Source of the DNA: Rickettsiaceae bacterium
GTDB lineage: Bacteria; Pseudomonadota; Alphaproteobacteria; Rickettsiales; Rickettsiaceae
Reading direction: 5' to 3'
Assembly: GCA_020697135.1 (NCBI GenBank)
Contig: JAJFBM010000012.1
Location: 1 to 38,876 of the forward strand
Length of the DNA stretch: 38,876 nt
Shown piece after piece: positions 7,568 through 15,988 of this stretch. The notes below the pieces were generated by a model. It did no database searches. It saw nothing but the letters and a program-made list of their open reading frames with translations, and was not told the DNA's origin. Both the position numbers and the translations under genes were made by a program. The first letter of the stretch is position 1, and the number at the start of each line of letters is the position of its first letter.

Positions 7568-7962
7568 CTATTGAATTTGACTTGCTATAAATGTAATATC
7601 TTCATCTAATCTCTCTGGGGTTAAGTCGTATATAGCAATATCATGAGTTTTACAAATTTCATGATATTGTTTTAGCCCCCAAGAATCATCCCAGCCTGGG
7701 ACTTTTAAAAGAATCATACCAGAAGAATTCATTAAGAAATTTAATTCATAGGCATTAACAATTTACGATTTTGTTCAAGCTCAGCCTGGAAAAAATAGCC
7801 TATTAGCGCTTGATTATATATAATAGGTGCAAATATACTTATATTATTCTCTAGAAACTTTGCTGTAATCTTTTTAGATAAATTTTATCTTTCCTGTTTC
7901 TCTTCCTCATTTCCATTATACGGGGAAGCTAAAAAATAATAAAATTCTTTATTCTTATTCAT
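7568..7962 (-). pseudogene. DUF1937-like protein, broken by a stop and a frameshift
   Basis: Reading the minus strand from ATG at 7962 gives MNKNKEFYYFLASPYNGNEE, which matches the YLASPYS start of DUF1937 proteins (a nucleoside 2-deoxyribosyltransferase-like fold). The frame meets a TAA at about 7885-7887, then continues in the same frame with FLENNISIFAPIIYN, and after a shift near 7745-7760 continues as YELNFLMNSSGMILLKVPGW, then DDSWGLKQYHEI, to a TAG at 7568-7570. Both halves keep family motifs in the right order, so this is one gene with one nonsense and one frameshift mutation. The intact family is common in phages and accessory regions. Its decay next to an ankyrin remnant suggests a degrading accessory block. 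Confidence 0.75.
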
Positions 7963-7999
7963 TAACTTAAACTCTATTAATTAACTAAACAAACGCATA

Positions 8000-8028
8000 T
8001 TGACATTTTTTAAATAGCATTTTATTGT
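8000..8028 (+). promoter_or_regulatory. Candidate promoter of the methyltransferase gene
   Basis: A perfect TTGACA (8000-8005) is followed after 17 bases by TATTGT (8023-8028). The predicted leader before the ATG at 8060 is about 25 bases. Confidence 0.5.
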
Positions 8029-8059
8029 TAAAATAAATTAACTAAATTACAGTAAACCT

Positions 8060-9130
8060 ATGAAAGATAATGTCGCTTCCCATGAAACAAATCTAGTAAA
8101 TTTTGAAGAGGTACAAAAACTCTTAAACGAAAATCCAGAAACTCCTATTAGAGAACTTTTACTCTCTATTCCAAGTATAAATTCAAAATATAGCTCATTA
8201 CAAGAGAATATTAAAAATAACCAAGAATTAACTTCAGAAATTAAAGATAAATATTTAAAACTACTTAGTGAATGCCTTGACTCTTACTATTTCACCTTCT
8301 ATATGTGTAATGGCGGACAAGACGGTAGAACAACTGAATATTTCACCCTATTTGAGAAAGATTATCTACTAAATAATACCGATTTACTAGGCCAACCAAT
8401 AGCTGACTTAGATAAATGGTATTTAACGCAAACCCCCCCTCCTTTATCATATAGAAATTATACACAAAAAATATGGTTGCCTTTTATTAATAACCACATC
8501 CAAAAGATTGCAGATAAAAGCGAAGGAATTGATACTACAGTCAGAATTTTATCTGTAGCATGCGGGACTATGTATGATGTGATGCAAATAAAGGCTCCAC
8601 AAAATATAAGGTTAGAATTAGTTGGCAGTGACTTAGATGAAAAATCTCTTCACCTAGCGAATGAAAATTCTATTAAACATGGTAAAACCGTTAAAACCAT
8701 TAAACAAGATATAACCCAACAACCTATTGAAGAAAAGTTCGATATAATATCTTGTAATGGATTCTCTTTTTATGTAGATAATACTACTCTAGAAGGAATC
8801 ATGCGTAGCTTCAAAGAGCATCTTAAAAAAGATGGAATTGCTACAATAAATTATATCCAAGCATTTAATCAATGGAATATTAAAGGAAAATTTGATCCAG
8901 AATCTATGGACAAATTCTCCGGTATGATGGGCGCTATTCCTCGTAAATGGAGTGCAAATTTTAGAAGCGATGATGAGATTAATGAAATAGCCTTAAAAGC
9001 AGGGTTCGCACCTGAAGAAATTTCTTTTAACGAACTTACTGACTCCACTTACAACATGCATTGTGGCGTACTCTTGCATAATTATGCAGAAATGGATGTA
9101 TCAGGGGCAAACACTGAAAATTCTCATTAA
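8060..9130 (+). CDS. Class I SAM-dependent methyltransferase, substrate unknown
   Basis: The 356-residue product has an N-terminal helical region of about 160 residues with no recognised domain, then a Rossmann methyltransferase core. Motif I is ILSVACGT (near residue 169), the acidic end of strand 2 is VGSDLDE (near 193), and further core features are FDIISCNGFSFYVD and LKKDGIATINYI. The C-terminal part (GMMGAIPRKWSANFRSDDE onward) resembles the lid and final strands of small-molecule methyltransferases. It has its own good promoter and its own terminator, so it is transcribed alone. It is the only intact gene between two pseudogenes. Small molecule, lipid or protein substrates are all possible. 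Confidence 0.8.
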   Translation: MKDNVASHETNLVNFEEVQKLLNENPETPIRELLLSIPSINSKYSSLQENIKNNQELTSEIKDKYLKLLSECLDSYYFTFYMCNGGQDGRTTEYFTLFEKDYLLNNTDLLGQPIADLDKWYLTQTPPPLSYRNYTQKIWLPFINNHIQKIADKSEGIDTTVRILSVACGTMYDVMQIKAPQNIRLELVGSDLDEKSLHLANENSIKHGKTVKTIKQDITQQPIEEKFDIISCNGFSFYVDNTTLEGIMRSFKEHLKKDGIATINYIQAFNQWNIKGKFDPESMDKFSGMMGAIPRKWSANFRSDDEINEIALKAGFAPEEISFNELTDSTYNMHCGVLLHNYAEMDVSGANTENSH

Positions 9131-9140
9131 CACATACTAA

Positions 9141-9170
9141 GAGTATTGTAATATTTATTTTACAATACTC
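9141..9170 (+). terminator. Terminator hairpin after the methyltransferase
   Basis: GAGTATTGTAA (9141-9151) pairs perfectly with TTACAATACTC (9160-9170) across an eight-base loop, just after the stop codon; a T-rich tract follows. Confidence 0.6.
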
Positions 9171-9300
9171 TCTTATTACTACCTCTTTCTTTTATCTTAC
9201 TTGCATAATAAAATTTGATAAGACGAATAAATGGAGGCAATTTAAATATTACAAATAAATAAGGTATTTTATATATAAAACTCAGATAAAGCTGAAATTT

Positions 9301-9848
9301 TATAAGGGCTGCTCAAAAAGGAAATCTTCAAGTTGTAAAAGAATATCTTGAGCAAGGCGTCGATGTTAATTCAACATGTAGATTATTTGTTAGTACCACT
9401 ATGAGAGACTTTTAGGTAAATAGGACTACTGCATTACATAAGCCCCCTACACAATATCATATTGCAGTGATTGAGTTCTTAATAAAAATGGTGCAGAATT
9501 GGATAAGAAGCCCCTTGAAGGCGGGGGACTCCTCTTCATACTGCAACTATTAACTCTGTGGGACACTAATATTCACGCTAAATATGATGATTTGTATACT
9601 CCTGTACATGCCCTTTGAGCAAAAAGCCTTTATACATTAATTGAGAAATTATTACGAATCAGCAAGAACTCTTTAAGTGACTCTACGACAAAACTAAATA
9701 TAGAAGAAACTCAGAAGAATATTTCAGAAAGCACTTTGAAAAGCAATGAGCACTATATAGCAAGATAGCAAGCATTTTAGAGGGTGAAGCGACTAATCAA
9801 ATAAATGACGTAACTAATATACTTGGAGGATACAGTAACACAGTTTAA
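9301..9848 (+). pseudogene. Ankyrin-repeat gene remnant with several frameshifts
   Basis: Ankyrin fragments occur in order but in different frames. RAAQKGNLQVVKEYLEQGVD (about 9306-9365) is followed by a TAG near 9415. Then come TTALHK and AVIEFLI (about 9425-9485), NGAELDKKPLEGG, GTPLHTATINSVG (about 9525-9568), DDLYTPVHAL, and a non-repeat tail (SLSDSTTKLNIEETQKNISE, then ILEGEATNQINDVTNILGGY) that ends at TAA 9846-9848. At least three frame changes and stops separate them, so no functional product is expected. It is not a close copy of the intact ankyrin gene at the other end of the window. The true 5' end is uncertain; it may lie between 9230 and 9300. Confidence 0.75.
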
Positions 9849-9861
9849 GTATATGTAAATA

Positions 9862-9893
9862 TCCCATGAAGTGTGTTCTAACACTTTATGGGA
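9862..9893. terminator. Hairpin between ankyrin remnant and hemF
   Basis: TCCCATGAAGTGT (9862-9874) pairs with ACACTTTATGGGA (9881-9893) with a single G-U pair and a six-base loop. It could end transcription from either side: the remnant on plus, or the yraN-phaR-hemF transcript on minus. Confidence 0.5.
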
Positions 9894-9945
9894 ATTATTA
9901 GCTGTAATCTCTATAAGCTAAATAAACTTTAGTAAAAATTACAAA

Positions 9946-10794
9946 CTACCACTTAACTACAGGCGGCATAGACATTAAAATAGCCTCAACATTGCCGCCA
10001 GTCATAAGGCCAAATTTGGTTCCTCTATCATATAGCAGATTAAATTCAACATATCTTCCGCGCTTACGTAGCTGATGCTCACGCTGTTCTTCAGTCCAAG
10101 GAAGGTACATTTTATCTCGAATAATCTCACTATAAATATGTAAGAATGTTTTGCCAACATCCTGAGTAAATGAGAAATCCTTATTAAATTCCCCGGTATT
10201 TAGATAATCATAAAATATACCACCTACTCCTCTTGGCTCACTGCGATGCTCAAGGAAAAAATATTTGTCGCAATGTTCTTTAAATTTTTCATAATAGCGA
10301 GGATTATGCTTATCGCACATTTCCTTAAAAGCCTTATGAAAAGCTTCAGTCTCGGCATCATCAATATACATAGGAGTGAGATCCGCGCCTCCCCCAAACC
10401 AGTTTTTTGTAGTCTCAATATATCTAGTATTAAAGTGAGCAGCAGGGACTAAAGGTGAGCTCATATGAGCAACAATGGAGATACCTGTTGCAAAGAAATT
10501 TGGGTTTTCCTCGGTTCCAGGGATTTGACCTCTAAATTCAGGGCTAAATTCACCATGCACAGTAGAAATATTGACACCAACTTTTTCAAAAACTTGTCCA
10601 CGCATGATAGACATTTCGCCACCACCACCACCTTCTCTATTCCAAGCTTTACGCTCAAAACATGGAGCTTCAGTACCATTTTGCGCTGCATATTCTTGTT
10701 CAATTGCTTCAAAAGAATGGCAGAATTGATCTCTTAAGTTTTTAAACCAATTTGAGGCTACATCAGAATGTGTTTTTACTAAAGTTTCACTCAT
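9946..10794 (-). CDS. hemF: Oxygen-dependent coproporphyrinogen III oxidase
   Basis: HemF converts coproporphyrinogen III to protoporphyrinogen IX in haem synthesis, using oxygen. The 282-residue product has the family motifs GGGGGEMSIMRG, HFNTRYIETTKNWFGGGADL, HRSEPRGVGGIFYDYLN and YVEFNLLYDRGTKFGLMTGG. The histidines linked to catalysis are in place. A longer frame opens at 10845, but MSETLVK at 10794 is preferred because its ATG overlaps the stop of the upstream phaR-like gene in the sequence ATGAGTGA, a classic translational-coupling arrangement. It is the last gene of a yraN-phaR-hemF run, and a hairpin lies some 50 bases downstream. Confidence 0.95.
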   Translation of the reverse strand: MSETLVKTHSDVASNWFKNLRDQFCHSFEAIEQEYAAQNGTEAPCFERKAWNREGGGGGEMSIMRGQVFEKVGVNISTVHGEFSPEFRGQIPGTEENPNFFATGISIVAHMSSPLVPAAHFNTRYIETTKNWFGGGADLTPMYIDDAETEAFHKAFKEMCDKHNPRYYEKFKEHCDKYFFLEHRSEPRGVGGIFYDYLNTGEFNKDFSFTQDVGKTFLHIYSEIIRDKMYLPWTEEQREHQLRKRGRYVEFNLLYDRGTKFGLMTGGNVEAILMSMPPVVKW

Positions 10795-11236
10795 TTTCTT
10801 TATCCTTTGTCGAAAATAAATCAAAAAATTTGCGGTAATAATCAATTCCTTGATTCATAAAATTTGTATAATTAGAGAAAGGTTGATCCTTATATTGCCC
10901 CCCTACTTTTTCCCAAGCTTCAATATTTTTAGCAAACTCTTTGACAGATTGTTCTAAATAAAGGCTAAAGAGGTTTTGAAGATTATTATCATACATTTTA
11001 ATAATATGCTTTAAAAAACTCTCAGGCAAAATATTATAACCTTTAGCTTCTTGCTCAAATATAATCTGAGTGAGAACAGTCTTGGTAAGATCCTCTTTTG
11101 ATTTAACATCCTCTACTCGAAACTCCTTACCCTCTTTAATCATCAAAAATAAATTTTCCAATGTTACATATTGGCTTGAGGAAGTATCATACAGCCTTCT
11201 GTTAGGATATTTTTTTATTATTATCAATTCACTCAT
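10787..11236 (-). CDS. phaR: PhaR-type polyhydroxyalkanoate synthesis regulator
   Basis: The N-terminal 60 residues are the PHB/PHA accumulation regulator DNA-binding domain: IIKKYPNRRLYDTSSSQYVT followed by LENLFLMIKEGKEFRV and DLTKTVLTQIIFEQE. The rest (KHIIKMYDNNLQNLFSLYLEQ) is helical with a short aromatic tail (NFMNQGIDYYRKFFDLF). In alphaproteobacteria PhaR binds DNA and PHB granules and represses phasin genes. Its presence suggests the organism makes or once made polyhydroxybutyrate, but no pha synthesis gene is in this window, so another regulon is possible. Its ATG shares one base with the stop of yraN and its stop overlaps the start of hemF by eight bases. Confidence 0.9.
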   Translation of the reverse strand: MSELIIIKKYPNRRLYDTSSSQYVTLENLFLMIKEGKEFRVEDVKSKEDLTKTVLTQIIFEQEAKGYNILPESFLKHIIKMYDNNLQNLFSLYLEQSVKEFAKNIEAWEKVGGQYKDQPFSNYTNFMNQGIDYYRKFFDLFSTKDKENE

Positions 11237-11571
11237 TAAATTACATTTTTTAAAATTCTTGCTTTAAACCACGGTCTTATTATCGCTAGATCAAATCTTA
11301 CATCATAATTTGTATATTCTGGTTTACAGGAGATAAAATATGCCGCGGCATTTTTTATCCTTTTTAGCTGCTTTGAAGATATAACCTCAGGCTCATTTTT
11401 TTTTCTTGCTTTAACCTCGATAAATATTAATATCTTTCCTTTAGTAAATATCAAGTCTATTTCACCGAAATGATTTCTATAACGTCTATGAAGTGGATTA
11501 TAGAGTTTTATTAAATATATCATGTAAACATAGATTTCTGCAAGTATACCAAATCTATATGTCGAGAGCAT
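11236..11571 (-). CDS. yraN: UPF0102 (YraN) family endonuclease-like protein
   Basis: The product has the YraN core: GILAEIYVYMIYLIK (the GxxAExxAxxYL pattern), NHFGEIDLIF, ILIFIEVKARKK, KQLKRIKNAAAYFI and a late VRFDLAII. The GEIDLI and EVKxR motifs carry the acidic and lysine residues of a restriction-endonuclease-like fold; the cellular role is unsettled. ATG at 11571 gives 111 residues and has AGGA six bases upstream, so it is preferred over a TTG at 11634 that adds a tail outside the family pattern. The stop overlaps the phaR start by one base. Confidence 0.85.
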   Translation of the reverse strand: MLSTYRFGILAEIYVYMIYLIKLYNPLHRRYRNHFGEIDLIFTKGKILIFIEVKARKKNEPEVISSKQLKRIKNAAAYFISCKPEYTNYDVRFDLAIIRPWFKARILKNVI

Positions 11572-11667
11572 GACAATCCTTTTTAAATGTCTATAGAATA
11601 ATTTATTTATAAAGGGCTTATTAAGGGTTGTCAAATAGGATGAGTATTAGTTCAGCTTATAGCATAA

Positions 11668-12582
11668 TTACTTACTTAAACCTGAACCTTTTGAATTGCC
11701 TTTAGAGTTAGGAGTTTGAGATGGTGTAATATTATGCTTAGCTTTTACTTCAGCTTTATTTTTGATTTCTTCAAAAATATTAAGCCTATGCACATTTAAC
11801 TTAGTTTTTTTATTAGAATCATTATTTTGCTGTATTTCGGAAATGTGTTTGTTTTTATTTAAGTTATTATTATTTTTGAAATCAACAGAAGTCTCTTTAG
11901 CTTTACTTACATCAATCTCAGTTATTTTAAGCTTTTTAACCGTTTGTTGAAGAGAATCGTCTGGGGTAGAGGCTTCATAACTTTTGTTCTTCATACTATA
12001 TGAATTTAAAGTACTCGCAATTCCGCTTAAATCATTGTTATCTATTCCTGGAAATATATTTTTTTGTTTTTCTATTCTCTTCGACAAACTCACATCCTTA
12101 GTATCGAATCTATTCTGTTCCTTAGATTCTTTCTGTTTAGGCCTTTCCTTCTCTTTTTCTGCTAAATTAATATCTAACTCTTTATTTTTAGAAACGTCCT
12201 GCGCCCTAAGCGGCATTTTATCAGGCTCAAAGCCTAAAGATTGTTCTATTCGAGGCTTTTTATTACTCTTTTGCGCACCTCCTTTCTCAGGCTCAAGAAA
12301 TTTATCAAATTTCTCAGATTCTTTAACCTCTTTCTTATGTTTAGATATCTTTGTCAAGATTACAGATACATCATCTTTTATTTCCTCTTCAACTTTTCTT
12401 TTCTCAGTAGTTTGGGGCTCTATTTCTTCTGTAAGGTTTTTAGAAGTATTTTTCTTTGCATATTGATTTATATCTTTTTTAACTGAATCCATTTTCTTAG
12501 AATCCTCTAGTGAAGGATTTTTATCATTTCGAAGTTGTGGCCCTCTACTGATATCTTGAGAAGGCTGGATAGAATCTACCAT
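11668..12582 (-). CDS. Lysine/glutamate-rich, probably disordered hypothetical protein
   Basis: The 304-residue product is almost wholly low-complexity: lysine, glutamate, serine, asparagine and aspartate dominate, with few hydrophobic stretches. A small island NIFPGIDNNDLSGIASTLN (about 173-191) could be a binding motif. There are no transmembrane segments and no signal peptide. Many rickettsial secreted effectors and surface-associated proteins have such composition, and the polar C-terminus ending in SNSKGNSKGSGLSK-like residues could suit a type IV secretion signal, but this is a guess. It is on the same strand as yraN-phaR-hemF with about 95 bases between, and may have its own transcript. 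Confidence 0.7.
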   Translation of the reverse strand: MVDSIQPSQDISRGPQLRNDKNPSLEDSKKMDSVKKDINQYAKKNTSKNLTEEIEPQTTEKRKVEEEIKDDVSVILTKISKHKKEVKESEKFDKFLEPEKGGAQKSNKKPRIEQSLGFEPDKMPLRAQDVSKNKELDINLAEKEKERPKQKESKEQNRFDTKDVSLSKRIEKQKNIFPGIDNNDLSGIASTLNSYSMKNKSYEASTPDDSLQQTVKKLKITEIDVSKAKETSVDFKNNNNLNKNKHISEIQQNNDSNKKTKLNVHRLNIFEEIKNKAEVKAKHNITPSQTPNSKGNSKGSGLSK

Positions 12583-12825
12583 TATGCATTATGAAATTTA
12601 ATATAAATTTATATTAAATTATTTTGTCTATCAAATCAAAAAACATCGAATTTTATTAATAAAAAATAGTCATTAATGTGTAATTATAAATAATATAAAT
12701 AATAAAAAACCTTTTTGATGCGTTTAAACACAAATAATCTGCATAATTTATTCTTGCATTTATCTTTTGAGATCAATATCATCCTTACTTATCGATTATA
12801 ATTTTACAACTAAATATATTATATT

Positions 12826-14076
12826 ATGAAAGGCAAAGGATTCTTCGCGACTCTTATAGTTGCTACAGTACAATATTATGATTATTACTTGTATGGCTTC
12901 ATGGCTGCAACGCTCGCTGATAATTTATTCGTTGACAGCACAAGTAGCGGAGGTTATTCGCAGATAATGAAGGCTTACTTAGTATATGCACTTGGTATGC
13001 TTGCAAGGCCTATTGGCGCCATTATTCTTGGAAGAATTGGCGATCTATACGGCCGAACCTCTACATTAAAAATTTGTTTAATAGGCAATTCATTATTCTC
13101 TTTATTTATTGCATTTATTCCAGGCCATGAAAAGCTTGGTGTTGTAGCAGCCTTTATACTATTGATATGTAAAATGTGTATTAACGCATTTTCTTCAGCT
13201 GGAACTGATGGAGTAAGACTATATATATATGAGAATATCGGTAGAGAGAAACAATGTCTCGGAAATGGCTTTGTTATTATGGCAACGCAAGTTGGTGCTT
13301 TATTAGCCTCCTCAGCTGCTTTAATATTTACTTTAGATAGCCTTCCTAAAATCGCTTGGCGCGCACCATTCGTGATAGGAGGAGTAGCGGGATTATTTGT
13401 GGTCTTTCTGTTAAGTAAGCGCGATATCGCCAAAGCTAGTCAAGGAAGTTTGACTGGAGAAGAAGTTATTTATTCATCTATTGGTAAAATTATAAAAAAC
13501 AATTTCTTTTTATTACTTTCTTGTTCTATTTTAGGAGGCTGTATTGGCGCTTCATATCAATTTAACGTTGTTTTCTTTAGCACATATTGTTTTAAAATTT
13601 TGAAAATCATAGATCACTCAATAATGGAACAATATAGAAGTATAGCTATAGCATTATATATGGTATCCGCCGTAATCGCTGGAGGCATAGCGGATCGCTT
13701 TGGGAGAAGAAAAGTCTCACTCATAGCTTTTCCTATATTTATTATAATTTATATATGTAATACAGTTTCAATAGCATATGGTGAAGTACGCCCTATATTC
13801 TACTTTTTAAGTACAATATGTTTACCATTTATGCTAACGCCTGCTCTTGCTTTCTTAAAGCAGAGTATTCCTATGAATATTAGGTACAGGATATTCAGTT
13901 TAGCCCATTCAATTGGCGCTATTGTATTATCCTCAACAACGCCTTTCTGTTCAACCTTTTTATACGAAAAAACCAAGATAAGCTGGTTACCATTAGTATA
14001 TTTTATGGTGTTAATAAGCACACTGACTTTAATGTCTAATATTCTTTGCATTAAATATAAGGCTAATGAATATTGA
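12826..14076 (+). CDS. MFS transporter of the ProP-like (MHS) type
   Basis: A 416-residue integral membrane protein with about 12 hydrophobic segments. The cytoplasmic loop signature RPIGAIILGRIGDLYGR (residues 61-77) and the second-half copy GGIADRFGRRK are typical of the metabolite:H+ symporter branch that includes ProP. Rickettsiae carry many such carriers, thought to import osmolytes or metabolites from the host cell. The substrate cannot be read from the sequence. The gene is slightly shorter than enteric ProP and lacks the long C-terminal coiled coil. It ends at a strong palindrome shared with gltA, which faces it. Confidence 0.85.
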   Translation: MKGKGFFATLIVATVQYYDYYLYGFMAATLADNLFVDSTSSGGYSQIMKAYLVYALGMLARPIGAIILGRIGDLYGRTSTLKICLIGNSLFSLFIAFIPGHEKLGVVAAFILLICKMCINAFSSAGTDGVRLYIYENIGREKQCLGNGFVIMATQVGALLASSAALIFTLDSLPKIAWRAPFVIGGVAGLFVVFLLSKRDIAKASQGSLTGEEVIYSSIGKIIKNNFFLLLSCSILGGCIGASYQFNVVFFSTYCFKILKIIDHSIMEQYRSIAIALYMVSAVIAGGIADRFGRRKVSLIAFPIFIIIYICNTVSIAYGEVRPIFYFLSTICLPFMLTPALAFLKQSIPMNIRYRIFSLAHSIGAIVLSSTTPFCSTFLYEKTKISWLPLVYFMVLISTLTLMSNILCIKYKANEY

Positions 14077-14078
14077 AT

Positions 14079-14116
14079 AATAAAAGCCTTAGAATTATAA
14101 TTCTAAGGCTTTTATT
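14079..14116. terminator. Bidirectional terminator between MFS gene and gltA
   Basis: A perfect 38-base palindrome centred at 14097/14098 (arms AATAAAAGCCTTAGAATTA and its complement). The GC core is followed by a T-rich arm on both strands, so it can stop transcription of the MFS gene and of gltA. Confidence 0.8.
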
Positions 14117-14198
14117 AAATAATCTCTGTATCTCCGCTAAGACATAATCTCAAATTATACTAGCTTCTGCTGCTACAGACTATATTTTGAATTTTTTA

Positions 14199-15497
14199 TT
14201 ATCTTTTACTCATTTGCTTAAATCCACGCTCATCAGGACCAGTATATAGTTGGCGAGGCCTTGCAATCTTATGGTCTTCATCATTCATCATTTCTTTCCA
14301 TTGCGCCATCCAGCCAACGGTTCTTGCTACTGCAAAAAGAACCGTATACATTTGCGAAGGAATACCCATAGCTTCATAGATTATACCAGAATAAAAATCT
14401 ACATTTGGATAAAGCTTTCTTTCAACGAAATATTCATCACTTAATGCAATCCTTTCAAGCTCAACAGCAATTTGTAAAAGTGGGTTATCATTTTGCTTAA
14501 GCTCTGCAAATACTTCTTTACAAGTATCTCTAAGAACCGAAGCACGTGGATCGTAATTTTTATAAACCCTATGACCAAACCCCATAAGCCTAAATGGGTC
14601 ATTCTTATCCTTAGCCCTTTTTATAAATTCTGGGATTTTTTCAGGAGATTTTATAGCTTTGAGCATATTAAGTACTGCTTCATTTGCCCCCCCATGTGCA
14701 GGCCCCCAAAGAGAAGCAATGCCAGCACTGATACAAGCGAATGGATTAGCACCAGACGAGCCAGCCGTCCTAACTGTAGAAGTTGATGCATTTTGCTCGT
14801 GGTCCGCATGAAGTATGAAGATCTTATTTAATGCTTTACTTAAAACAGGGTTAACTTTATACTCCTCACATGGTGTTGCAAACATCATATGTAAGAAATT
14901 TTCAGCAAAATTCAAACTGTTTTTCGGATATATAAAAGGCTGACCTACAGTATATTTATATGCCATTGCTGCAAGAGTTGGGACCTTTGCAATCATTCTA
15001 ATAGCTGCATTTTCTCTTTCTTCAGGGTCAGATATATCTAAAAAATCATGATAAAATGAGGATAGAGAACCAACAGCACCTACCATAATCGCCATTGGAT
15101 GGGCAGATCTCTTAAAGCCCCTAAAAAGATAATGTAATTGTTCATGCACCATTGAATGATAAACAACCTTCTTATTAAATTCTTCTTGCTGCTGCTTATT
15201 TGGAAGTTCACCATTTAATAGTAAATTTGCTACTTCAAGGAAGTCACAATTATCAGCTAAATCCTTTATATTATATCCTCTGTGACGAAGTATGCCTATT
15301 TCGCCATCAATAAATGTTATTTTGGATTCGCACGAAGCTGTTGACATAAAACCTGGATCATAGGTAAAATACCCGGTTTCTCCATAAAGCTTTGTAACAT
15401 CAATTACATTTTGGCCAATAGATGCTTTAAGGATAGGAAGTCTATATGTTTTATTATCAATTCTTAATTCAGCAAAATTTTCAGATTCGTTAGTCAT
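14199..15497 (-). CDS. gltA: Citrate synthase
   Basis: GltA condenses oxaloacetate and acetyl-CoA at the entry of the TCA cycle. The 432-residue product is the hexameric type I bacterial form, close in length to rickettsial GltA. Active-site motifs are present: [50 protein letters not shown] and [16 protein letters not shown], which carry the two catalytic histidines and the aspartate. The frame extends upstream to 15572, but ATG at 15497 has AGGAG eight bases upstream and fits the family N-terminus. A promoter-like pair lies about 50 bases upstream. gltA is the usual marker for rickettsial typing and could place this genome. Confidence 0.97.
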   Translation of the reverse strand: MTNESENFAELRIDNKTYRLPILKASIGQNVIDVTKLYGETGYFTYDPGFMSTASCESKITFIDGEIGILRHRGYNIKDLADNCDFLEVANLLLNGELPNKQQQEEFNKKVVYHSMVHEQLHYLFRGFKRSAHPMAIMVGAVGSLSSFYHDFLDISDPEERENAAIRMIAKVPTLAAMAYKYTVGQPFIYPKNSLNFAENFLHMMFATPCEEYKVNPVLSKALNKIFILHADHEQNASTSTVRTAGSSGANPFACISAGIASLWGPAHGGANEAVLNMLKAIKSPEKIPEFIKRAKDKNDPFRLMGFGHRVYKNYDPRASVLRDTCKEVFAELKQNDNPLLQIAVELERIALSDEYFVERKLYPNVDFYSGIIYEAMGIPSQMYTVLFAVARTVGWMAQWKEMMNDEDHKIARPRQLYTGPDERGFKQMSKR

Positions 15498-15542
15498 ATT
15501 GTGCTCTCCTATTTGCAAGAGGTATATTTTAATAATAGAATA

Positions 15543-15572
15543 ATTATAATAGAAACTTTTGCTGCAGCGCAA
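15543..15572 (-). promoter_or_regulatory. Candidate gltA promoter
   Basis: On the minus strand TTGCGC (15567-15572) and a perfect TATAAT (15543-15548) are 18 bases apart, upstream of the chosen gltA start with a leader of about 40 bases. Confidence 0.45.
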
Positions 15573-15634
15573 TCTAATTTTCGTATTTAGATCAAAAAAT
15601 ATAATAAAACATTATTAAAGTAACATTAATTAGT

Positions 15635-15667
15635 TATTCATAAATATTATTTTAATATTTATGAATA
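15635..15667. repeat. AT-rich perfect hairpin upstream of gltA/clpX
   Basis: TATTCATAAATATT (15635-15648) and AATATTTATGAATA (15654-15667) are perfect inverted copies around a five-base loop. There is no T tract, so a protein-binding or insulating role is as likely as termination. Confidence 0.5.
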
Positions 15668-15845
15668 CGTATTGGCGCACGCAAATTTATTAAGAAGCAA
15701 TCTTGAAAGCTCCTCTTTAGCATTGATACAAGCTATATGCATCTTAAAAGTAATATTTCTCTGTCACTATATTACATCTGATTATGCTTATAAACTAAAA
15801 TTAAAGCGTAAGTTCTAAAAAATTGCTTTAAGGTTAAATTGAAAA

Positions 15846-15854
15846 TGCTAATAT
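15846..15854 (+). promoter_or_regulatory. Candidate extended -10 element for clpX
   Basis: TG at 15846-15847 followed after one base by TAATAT (15849-15854) is an extended -10 pattern; no good -35 box is seen. The leader would be about 130 bases. Confidence 0.3.
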
Positions 15855-15988
15855 GGGTTTAACAAACTATTTTGAGTTTGACTATTTTCATGCTAGATTA
15901 TTATATTCAGATCTTAAGATTTGATTTGAGCGAATAAGGCTCCGAATTATTTTAGTTTTAAACGAATTTTAAATAAAGAATTATTTTT

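Larger units (their letters stand above)
15498..15988. other. Divergent intergenic region between gltA and clpX
   Basis: This 491-base AT-rich gap holds the gltA promoter candidate, a 14-pair hairpin (15635-15667) and an extended -10 motif TGCTAATAT at 15846-15854 that could serve clpX. I see no coding region or RNA gene; clpP, often next to clpX, is not here. Confidence 0.6.

Noticed and set aside
10224-10737. Several open frames on both strands inside hemF
   Set aside because: They are shadows of hemF: no ribosome sites, no family patterns, and hemF itself is highly conserved here.
11762-12486. Hydrophobic plus-strand frames opposite the disordered protein
   Set aside because: Phe/Leu/Ser-rich translations are the expected antisense of Lys/Glu-rich codons; no start context was seen.
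12975-13433. 152-codon minus-strand frame within the MFS gene
   Set aside because: It lies wholly inside a clear MFS coding frame and shows no domain.
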